Source of the DNA: Effrenium voratum
Lineage: Eukaryota; Sar; Dinophyceae; Suessiales; Symbiodiniaceae
Assembly (NCBI GenBank): GCA_963377175.1
Contig: CAUJNA010001446.1
Location: 1,039,422 to 1,103,421, forward strand
Reading direction: 5' to 3'
Length of the DNA stretch: 64,000 nt
Under the pieces are notes generated by a model. It was not told where the DNA came from. It did no database searches and was given only the letters and a program-made list of their open reading frames with translations. A program made the position numbers and the translations under genes. Each line of letters starts with the position of its first letter. The stretch's first letter is position 1. Positions 55,691-64,000 of the stretch are shown here, in pieces.

Positions 55691-56350
55691 AGGACGCCCT
55701 ACAAAGATGATTTGGGTCTTGTCTTTTTCCTGAGGGCGCTGGGTTGGTCGGTTTTGGGCGGCATTGATTTTGGATGGTGAAGTTGCACGGAAAGGAGACA
55801 GACTACCTCGGCAACCAAATAATATAGTCAGCACGTCGTCATTCTCCGGCGTTGTCAAAGCTATGGCCACTTGCATGTGAGGGATGGAAAGTTTAGGGAA
55901 CCAACGCCGAGATTTCAACTGCAGGGGAGGGGAGTTTTGTCTAGAATTCTGTGTCTAGAATTATGTGTAAACAGGATAAAGGCCGCTCCTGCTCTCACCT
56001 GTAAACACTCACATAGAAGCAGATGATGAACTTTCCTTTCTTCTTCTTCTTCTTCTTCTTCCGTTTCCAGCCGTGGCAATCCGTGGCATTCCTATCTTAG
56101 AGACGGCTGGTCCATCTCTTTTCCATGACCAAGCAAAGTCACGTTTTTGTAGAATGCTCCCTGGGTATGATCCTGAATCTAACCTGCCTTTGGGCTGAGC
56201 AACATCTGAGGTAGACAAGGGGATGAACAGATTTCCGTTTTTCCCCACATTTCCTATTTGGGTGTATCTTTTGTTTCGAGGGCACCCTTTCCAATGACCC
56301 CCCCCCCCCATCCATCCACCGAATCCGACCCGATCGACTCACGCCATCCG

Positions 56351-56466
56351 AATCGCATCGAGCCAGGCGGTGGCCTTCCTTCGCTGGAAGCAGGGCAGGC
56401 ACCGGGAGGCCTTGGCGCGGTTCCACGAGATGGACGCTGGGCTTGCGCTGGCCAAGCCCAGTGGCC
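56351..56466 (+). CDS. TPR-like host exon 2
   Basis: The frame reads IASSQAVAFLRWKQGRHREA then LARFHEMDAGLALAKPSG. A-x-x-x-W-x-x-G-x-x-x-E-A-L-x-x-F is the TPR consensus, the best match of the set. Upstream lies a C-run and ccatccatccaccg. Confidence 0.5.
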
Positions 56467-57760
56467 TGCTTAACCCATATACATGGTTGTTGTTGGGAAA
56501 CAGTTGAAACATTTTTGCTTATATTATTGTGGTTTAGTGGTTGAACTCCCCACTTAACTGCTAAAACTTAAGTTGCCTCAGATTGGAGCAAGTTTTGTGC
56601 ATGTTGAATGGAATCCGGACCTTTGGGGTTGTGTTTGCGACACCTTCGCCGCGAGTTCATTGGGTCACTGAAAATCGAATCGACCCACAAAAACGGTTCG
56701 CACTGGGCTTGGAATTGTCCAGGACATACAAGGGCTGTGAGGTTGTCATGGGAGTTGCTAGAGTTGCCGTTGGTGTTGCGCATATTTCCCAGACAATGCC
56801 GTCCGCGATTGGAGCACAGACCCGGACAGCATGTTTAATGGAGTTGGTTGTGGAATTGGAATTGCACCAATGGCAATGAAAAATGCACGCCTACGGTTTT
56901 GGGTCTCGCAGCCCTTCACAGACATTCGCTTTCCTTGCAGATGCGCTCTGTATTTCCAAAGTTTTCCATTATTGAATGGCACGCAGGTTGATCTCAAGAT
57001 ATCCAGAGCAAAACTAACTCATGTCCGAAGGGAAAGATGTGTGTGACAAAGCCCCTCCAATTAACCAAGTTCAAGGTCTTGTCCAGTCTGGGTCTGGCCT
57101 GTGAGGAACAAACGGTTGCAACAACACATCCCATGTCCGTCCGAGCGAAACAAAGAGACTGGGTTCCACCTAAGTTGACCAGGGCCGGGCGCAGCCGAGG
57201 AAGGTACACTTGGGAAGAACCCGGCCATTTGCGAGAACATTGGGCACACTTACAATGCGAGTCTTGGCGGAACAGACCGGCTGCAGTCGAAGCCCAACAC
57301 TGGCTCAGAGCACTTGCTAACATTACACCATTGCTGTTCTGTTGGCAAGCCACTGTCACAAAAGAAGAAGCGGTCCAACACATGTGCCTTGCTGTGTGTT
57401 ACGCCGCTTTTTCCTGACAGATCATTTTGCTTTGCAACTGGGCAACTTGCGGAGGTCCTTTGCAATTGGCATGACAGTCTGACCAGCCATACGACGTTAC
57501 CTGCAATCACGTCCTTTTCGAAAGCCACGGATTCGCCGATGATTCGCGTCGAAGGTGGTTCAAAGCGGCTGGGTCAAATGAGGGCCACTACTATCTCAAA
57601 CCAGTTCAGAACTTCGTCCAGGGCTGGTTGTTTGTTCGAACAGCTTGAAATTTAGTAGCACGCAGGTGTGTTTGCCCACCTTTTTGCTGCGAAGAATCCA
57701 GCTCTCAGCTTGGTCTAGAGGCAGCCACTTGGTATGACTTTGCCTCCTGGCACCTGTAAG

Positions 57761-57850
57761 GTTGGGCATGCCCAAGGAGGCAGAGCAGTACTTCCAGCAG
57801 AGCCTAGTCTTTGTTGAGGCCAACTTCGCAGGAGCTGCGGAGAACAAGGG
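57761..57850 (+). CDS. TPR-like host exon 3
   Basis: After acctgtaag the frame reads LGMPKEAEQYFQQSLVFVEA then NFAGAAENK, a TPR helix pair (G-x-x-x-E-A-x-x-x-F-x-x-S-L). A GT donor follows (aagg|gtgccc). Confidence 0.5.
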
Positions 57851-58136
57851 TGCCCTGGACCAAAACACTTTTCGCCAGTCGCCAGCCCAGGTTTCGATGC
57901 CAACACCTTTTGCGCGTTTGCCCGTTTGCCCAAAACCTGCCCATGTGTTTTGGTTGCAAGTGCAGCGCATGACTCGTTTGTCAACCCGCTTGAAATCTCC
58001 TCGCAGGATTTGTACGTGGCAAAATTCTCCCTGATCAAAGGTTAGCCCTGCTTATGCCCCACGCGTGTCCCGGCATGGCTGGTGTCCTTTCGGTTTCTGA
58101 CTCCAACCCAAGACGGGCACGAGACACGGCCCACAC

Positions 58137-58170
58137 CGGGCTCGAGGGCTCGAGGGCTCGAGGGCTCGAT
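58137..58170. repeat. 9-bp tandem repeat GGGCTCGAG
   Basis: Four copies of ggctcgagg directly before the next exon acceptor. Confidence 0.8.
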
Positions 58171-58171
58171 A

Positions 58172-58262
58172 GGTGGGGCCTTGCTGGGCCTCGCGGGGGT
58201 CCGCGAGAAGCAGCTGAAGATCCCCGAAGCGCTGGAGGCAGCGCAGCAGGCGTGGAAACTCC
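58172..58262 (+). CDS. TPR-like host exon 4
   Basis: After gctcgatag the frame reads GALLGLAGVREKQLKIPEAL then EAAQQAWKLHL, with E-A-L-E-A-A-x-x-A typical of TPR helix B. The end is approximate. Confidence 0.45.
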
Positions 58263-58521
58263 ATTTGGTTTTGCATGCCTATGCCGAAATTGACATACAC
58301 ACGCGCTGAGATAATATATCTATATATACATATATACTTACATAGTGCCCGCCTGCACACTGCCAATCAAACCTATCCGTAGTATGTTACGTATACTATA
58401 CGTAGACATAATTATAGTGGCAACGGCTGCTTTGTACCTAGCGCGTTTCCGTGTACCGGGTAAGCATAAACCAGGCCCCTTCAAGTGATTTGGATGTGGC
58501 TTCGAATGAGGTGCCCCCCTG

Positions 58522-58582
58522 AACCCTAAACCCGAAACCCGAAACCCTAAACCCGAAACCCTAAACCCTAAACCCTAAACCC
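58522..58582. repeat. Interstitial telomere-like CCCTAAA tract
   Basis: Eight or so units of ccctaaa mixed with cccgaaa variants, 38 bp before the acceptor of the next exon. TTTAGGG is the telomere unit of plants and many algae, including dinoflagellates. Confidence 0.85.
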
Positions 58583-58619
58583 GTCTTGCTGAAACGGCGA
58601 GGGGCTTGGTTTGAGCCAG

Positions 58620-58694
58620 GCCTACGACTTCTACAAGTCTCGAGACCAGGAGCGCGGCTGGGAGTCCTCCCTGACTGCCAAGGCAGCAATGGCA
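58620..58694 (+). CDS. TPR-like host exon 5
   Basis: Between the acceptor gtttgagccag and the donor GTAAGC the frame reads AYDFYKSRDQERGWESSLTA then KAAMA. Both splice signals are good. Confidence 0.5.
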
Positions 58695-59415
58695 GTAAGC
58701 AACTTGGATAGCGAGCACCCCGAGTTACCTACAGCATGTACACGTCCACACTCCTTTCTTGGTTTAAACCCCTTGGTGCACTTTGCGGGCAGGTTCGGTT
58801 TTGGGCTGACTTGCATTTGGTTTGAATTTCGCTCTTACGCCGTGTTTTTCACAGCAAGCCCTTGTGAGGATGTTGCACTCAGCACTGCCACGGTGGCCAT
58901 ATGAAGAGAGTGCTTTTCGGGATGCCAAACATGCAGGAAATTGCCGCTTGCTTAGTTTCCAGGTTGGCATACATTTTCTCGGCAAATTAACACAAGTTGG
59001 TTTATGCAAGTTGCCTCCAAACCTAATCAAGAACGCAGATCTGCAGAAGCTGCCAGCTGCGCAGCAGTGAAAGCGCCGCACATACTAATTAAAACGCAAT
59101 AGTAAGCATCAAGCAACCATGGTTTCCCTGGTCACATGATAATTCAAAATACGAGTGTGTGCGTCGAACACTTCAAATGCTTATTTTCGTGGTAAGGGGT
59201 CACTTGCTTTGCACGCCAATCGCAAGGGGGCCAGCCACAAAGAGTTTGGATTCCCTTGTGCCGCCGCCCAGGAAACCTGATAAATTCCCTGAGACCTCAG
59301 ACCATGTCGTTTTTGCAAGTTCTGGGGGGAGGTTTGTTCAAGCTGTCGCTTTCCTTTTTGGGGTTGGCATCGAAACCTTCCCCAGTGGGCCCCATGTGCC
59401 GACGCGGGTGAGGCA

Positions 59416-59500
59416 AGATGCAGTTGAAGCTTGAGAACCTGGACGATGCGGAAGCAAAGGCACAGGCTTGGCAGAGCGAATTGGGCCGGCGGCCGCGAGG
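59416..59500 (+). CDS. TPR-like host exon 6
   Basis: The frame reads MQLKLENLDDAEAKAQAWQS then ELGR. Helical and Ala/Glu-rich, consistent with the preceding exons. Boundaries are approximate. Confidence 0.35.
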
Positions 59501-62487
59501 TTCGGAAAGTCAAGCTTGTGACAATTTTGCCAATGTCCAGTTCAGTAAAGGAAACCGAAAGGCTGGGTATACGGCATTGGTATTTTTCCATGTTTTCTCC
59601 AGACCCCCTATTTAGCAAGCAGCAAGGCGACAGAGGGATGGCAGAGGGATGGCACTACAAAGGAAGAACACACCCCAAAAAGTCATGCGCACGTAAGGGG
59701 AAGCTACATGAACGATAGATTTGTCACATGATTTTTTGGGGAAGTCGTGTGGTCAAGGCCGGTCATCTTGGCAGGCGGGAGATCTGTGTAACATAACAAC
59801 AGGCAGTTTCCCTGTGGTGGTCCTTTAAGGCAACCCCAAATAAGCCACGCCGAAAAGAGTGCCGTCAAAAGACACATCCATCGGGGCCGTTCGGGCATTC
59901 GGCCCTCCCCCCACCAGGGCTTTGATGTTTGGTTTTGTGCAGGGCATTTGTTGGAAAGCTTCTTGGAAGTCGTCGGTGGCATTGAAAGTCTGTCTAGGTT
60001 TGACGGGTGGATTGGGGGCGGTTTCGTGCTCGTTTCAAGGTTCCCAGTTGTTCTGGGTTAGTAAGAGTGGCATGTTGTTGTCTAAACGGCTGATGTTGGT
60101 GCACTCAGCTTCAGGAGTTGGTTTTAGAGGGGGGCAAGGGCAAGTTGAGGATGCAGCAAGCTCGCCAGGATGGATTCAGTGCAGGCTTAGGCATGGCTTA
60201 GCAAATGTTTGGGGCGCACTTTAACAGTTGGTTGGCATTAATTCGGTTTGCGGGGTGTTGAGGGCGGATTCTGGTTTCCTTGTTTGGGGTGACTTGGGAT
60301 TGGTTTGGTTCACATGCACTTGATTTAAGTCAGACTTGGGACTGGGTTAGGTTGAAGTTGGGTTTGATTGTTTGGCTATGATCATCCGAAGTGTACGGCT
60401 GATTCCAGGCTGCCTCAGGGCATGAGCTAAAAGCTCGAGGCCGAGAAGGTCAACGGAATGCGGAAAGCGAAGCAAACACAGCCGTCAAGCCACCAGGCCT
60501 TCGGAAATGCAAATGTCGGACCAGCAGGAAGATGGAATGTTCCAAAACATGAAAAACAGATATCACATCCGTTATCAAATCGAAAACATAGTCTTGAAGA
60601 CCTGTACCACCAGCATCCCATGCTGCCCTGTGGCGATCAAGATTATTTTGCCCGCTAAGCTCGGCGATGATTACTATTTCTCGTTGTTCAACATCTTTGA
60701 GCTAAGTTCAGACCCCCCAATCTTGCCTGCCCTGGCAAGCTCGGGAGAGCAAGCAAGACAAAAAGATAACTGGTCTACCCGGTCTACCCGCTTCCTGTTG
60801 AGACAAAAGGACCATCCCTCGATTCCATCAGCCAGAGGAAGCCGTGCGGCTCTTTGAGTCCACCTCTGGGGAGGACTCGCCGCTCTTGGCCAGCGCCTGG
60901 CCACTTGGACAGCGATCGCATCTCGCTGGACTTCCGCTGGTTGTTTAGCCCATGGCGGAGGCCCCTCTTTCGGTTTTGGCAGCATTCAACGTATGTCAAC
61001 GTTAGGGACTTGACTCCGTGCCACCCATGAAAGTGATTCCTTCTTGGGCATCCGTTCATTTTCAGTCTTTGTGGATGATGATTTCAGCAAGCTGTTGTTT
61101 TACCTCGACATTTTTGGCCGAAGGTCTGAGACAAATGATTGAGGGCGGCAGCTATGCATTTGCACAATTCTTAGCGCGTCAAAACAAACTGCAATATGGA
61201 AGCAGAACTAGTTTGCAGATGTTTGCAGCAAATACGAGCGGGCCCTAGTTGGATTTAGCCTGCTTGTCTCTTGATGCGGCAAATTTACGTTTGTATCGGG
61301 GCATTTTGATTTGGAAGGGTGATTTTAGTTTGCGCCCCACTTGCTGCCACACAGTCAAAGGCAGCCACAACCTGTCGTAAGTCCCGGGATATGCGTACAG
61401 GTTGGGGCAGACTTGCGTGGTTGATTACACCCTTGCTATTTGTCCAACCTTCCCTCAGGCACACAACTATGACATAAACACGACTCAGCGGTGCAGTGCA
61501 TGACACCATTTTTTCGTTGCACTGCCAGCATCGTCACCCACCCGCTGCATGTGGGTGACTCTGAAAGCTTGAGAAAAACCTAACCCTGCTCCATGGGGGG
61601 TAAAAGTGGGAGAAATTGCCAATGGGCCAATGGCAACTGCATTTGGGAAAGGGCGGAACATGTTTGGTTCCCAGAATTCCTTCACAAGGGGCCTGCATGG
61701 TGTCCCCTTTGACGGCCCAGGTTCAAAATGAACTGCATGAATTCCTTCTGGGTTTCCGTAGGCGCAGCCCCCAAGGAAGGATGATTGCTTCAAGAATGGG
61801 CCCTGCTCAACAAAATCAAGCACGAGTCTTTGAAGCAGACTTAGGATTACACCCCGGACTCTCGATCACTCACAGTGGGTGATGGGTCTTTAGTAATTTT
61901 GTGGTTGGTGGTGGGATTGGATTCTTGAGAGACGGTAATGAGACAGTAATGAGACGGTAATGACCTTGTTTGTATCGCTTTGCTCTTCACCTGTCCCTCC
62001 GACAACGCTGAGCCATTCTGAGGAAAAGGCTTGGTGAAGTGCAAATGAAACAGGAGACATGGGAGACGGACGGGCAGGCCTGTGTCTTTTCTTTATCGGA
62101 ATTTCTGGCATTCTGTTCAGTAGTTCAATGGCGCTGTTTCTTTGCAACTCGGTCCTTCTTCCCCAGCCCGACCGCGCAACTCTCTCCACAAAAGGATGAT
62201 GGCCCATTTCATCATTTCAGTTTCGGCATGCCAGAAGCTGAGGTTAAGGAGAACTTCCGCTGATTGGGGTTTCACCAGGTTAGAGAGCCAGGGGTTAAGA
62301 CAGGTTTGAATTCTCAGCTGTTCAGAACCTGGGCAGCTTCCACTATGCTTTGTATGAGACCCAATTCAAATCATGCGCGTTGGGTCCACAGCCTCCATTG
62401 CAAGCCTTGGCTCGCGCATGTTGGACTTTTTGGTGGTGAGTATGAGCAGGTCGTTGTGGACTAGCTCAATCTCAATCTCGCTGCAAG
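59501..62487. other. Host intronic DNA
   Basis: No exon I can defend, although the TPR-like gene should cross it. About 60500-60690 holds an open frame with GMFQNMKNRYHIRYQIENIV that could be an unrecognised exon. Confidence 0.3.
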
Positions 62488-62611
62488 GGTATGGCTTGCA
62501 CAGAAGTCATGCACTGCAGGAGCGATTTGTGGATGCGCGCATTGCCTTCCACATGTCATACAAACTGGAGGCGATCAAAGATGCTTTCGACCTCACCGAA
62601 ATAGCTACTTG
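62488..62611 (+). CDS. Host exon, helical
   Basis: From the acceptor ctcgctgcaag the frame reads GYGLHRSHALQERFVDARIA then FHMSYKLEAIKDAFDLTEIA and ends at the donor GTGAGT. Both splice sites are good. It probably belongs to the same gene as the TPR-like exons. Confidence 0.5.
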
Positions 62612-62834
62612 GTGAGTGACGTTGTCGCTATGATTCTATCTGGGCTGAGACAGGGTTTTTCTTTTCCATTGTTGGCTAGGTGAAGTGCGCCCCTAGTGCA
62701 GCACCCGCTAGGATCTTTTTAGCCAACCATCAGTGCCATTGAAGAAATCAGGGACTAGCCACCACGCGCGTGTTTTGTTTTTGTTTCTGCTTGTAAGCAT
62801 GATGCAGCAGTATCACGGCCAACTCTTTGAAGTC

Positions 62835-62945
62835 TTGTGTCTGTGTTTGTGTCTGTATGTGTGGCATTATGTGTCTCTGTGTGCCTCAGTTTGTCTCTGT
62901 GTCGCTCGTTGTGTCTTTGCGTCCGTGTGTGCGTGTGGCACAGGC
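62835..62945. repeat. TGTGTCTG microsatellite
   Basis: An imperfect tgtgtctg/tgtgtttg tract. Confidence 0.8.
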
Positions 62946-63020
62946 TTTGCCGACCCAAATTCCCACAACAAAACGACTTGTCAGATTTGTAGGCAACACA
63001 CTTGGCCTGTTTTGAAACCA

Positions 63021-63168
63021 GGCGCTCAGTGCCTTCGAGGTGATTGTTCACCAAGCCCTGATGGATGCACACCTTGGCCGGGGTCCTCTGGACCGCACGA
63101 TCTTCCGGAGCTACTTTGGCACCATCTCGCAGGCGCCGGCAGAGTTCCTCGAGTGTGCATGCGACTTT
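63021..63168 (+). CDS. Host exon, helical
   Basis: After gttttgaaaccag the frame reads ALSAFEVIVHQALMDAHLGR, GPLDRTIFRSYFGTISQAPA and EFLECACDFS. Helical character and strand match the neighbouring exons. No family motif is seen. Confidence 0.45.
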
Positions 63169-63558
63169 TCCCGTCTTTTTTAAAGGTTAAACACTCACTT
63201 GCCCAAAGCCGACCTTTTGACCTTTTGCTTTCTGTGATTTGGTCCATTTTAAGTCATGGCCCCAAAAGGTTAACCTTTTATTTCCAGGTCCTTTGGGCAC
63301 CTGAGGTTAAGTTACATCCGCAAATGTTGGCGTTAATCCCCTTGCATCGCAGTTGCTCATTGGCGCCCCTTCCGTGTTTCTGGGGTGTTGTCCCGATTGA
63401 CATGGTCAACCCAAACAGGCAGAACGGCATGCAGTGCGACAGGAACAGGCCTCCGAACCTGTGTCCCTTCGGCAAGTTTGCAGTTTCGGCCTTTGGTTTC
63501 CACTCAAGTGTTCAGTTCTTTGGTGTTTTGGGCGGATGGATCTCTCGGGGACGTGCCA

Positions 63559-63645
63559 GGCCCTGCAGCGAGTGCGGAAGCTGCGCCTTGCCGCTATTTC
63601 AGCGAGCGCCGGGCAGGCCTCGAGGGCCCTTCAACCGGACCTCGG
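63559..63645 (+). CDS. TPR-like host exon
   Basis: After gggacgtgccag the frame reads ALQRVRKLRLAAISASAGQA then SRALQPDL. A-x-x-x-G-Q-A-S-R-A-L fits a TPR helix turn. The donor is not clear. Confidence 0.4.
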
Positions 63646-64000
63646 GGATGGAAACGGGCGAAACGAAACCTTGAACCTTTGGCTGTTCACCCTTTTACCC
63701 TGGAAGTGAAGCTGTTATGTTGAAAATTGATTATCCATTTCAGCTGGGTCGGAAAAGGGAGTGAAGCCATTACCCTGAGTTTCTGGTAGTGGGAGACCTT
63801 CACGTTGTGATCAGTTTCTCAGGAAGCAGGACGGCAACGCGGGGGCCTTCTACAAGCTTGCAGGGGAGGCCGGTCGTGATCGTGATAGCCCGCAGCAGAC
63901 ATATTTTTTCGGCCATCTTGCAAATCAAGAAGATCTAGGGAACGGCAATCAGGTGGCACACGAAAAACCCGACCTGCCTGTAATGCGTATAAATGTCTTG
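63646..64000. other. Host DNA to the window end
   Basis: No exon could be assigned. The TPR-like gene probably continues outside the window. Confidence 0.3.

Noticed and set aside
62755..63072. His/Thr/Arg-rich minus-strand frame
   Set aside because: Product of the TGTGTCTG tract opposite genuine plus-strand exons.

Overview
The window is a eukaryotic chromosome segment carrying a complete integrated Polinton-like virus (PLV, a double-jelly-roll capsid DNA virus/transposon). The element runs from 8566 to 29325 (20,760 bp). It is flanked by a 5-bp target duplication TTTAG (8561-8565 and 29326-29330) and bounded by long terminal inverted repeats. It is AT-rich and gene-dense. The DNA on both sides is GC-balanced, gene-poor, and full of micro- and minisatellites, short exon-like islands and duplicated fragments.

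Host: the flanks suggest a large, intron-rich protist or algal genome. Exons sit at AG|G acceptors, one donor reads best as GC, and there is an interstitial CCCTAAA (TTTAGGG-type) telomere-like tract. A dinoflagellate is a reasonable guess, not a demonstrated identity. Recognisable host pieces are an Aurora-like protein kinase (exons near 973, 1496 and 2611, with a possible terminal kinase exon at 32697), a 270-residue helical protein exon (30074-30883), a signal-peptide exon (52815) and a run of tetratricopeptide-like exons (55.5-63.7 kb).

PLV layout, left to right: left TIR with a zinc-cluster gene; retroviral-type integrase (-); small unknown gene (-); GIY-YIG nuclease (-); a very long polymerase-SF1 helicase gene (-); small basic protein (+); five small or structural genes of unknown role (-), interrupted by a host-like 0.8-kb insertion; putative minor capsid protein (-); lipase-like protein (+); small protein (+); major capsid protein (+); long fibre protein ending in an S74-type intramolecular chaperone (+); small protein (+); second GIY-YIG nuclease (-); A32-type packaging ATPase (-); four small genes (+); DNA cytosine-5 methyltransferase (+); 23-bp tandem repeats; right TIR with a shortened, frameshifted copy of the zinc gene.

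Together the genes cover integration (integrase, TIRs), replication (polymerase-helicase), morphogenesis (capsid proteins, ATPase), host attachment or entry (fibre, lipase) and DNA modification (methyltransferase, nucleases). Almost every long gene is broken by single-base frameshifts, many in homopolymers, or by in-frame stops of all three kinds. This copy is therefore either decaying or comes from an assembly with uncorrected indels. Two candidate promoter motifs recur: TTTAAAGAAATA before replication and nuclease genes, and CACTTTAAAAATATAT before the capsid gene and one unknown gene.
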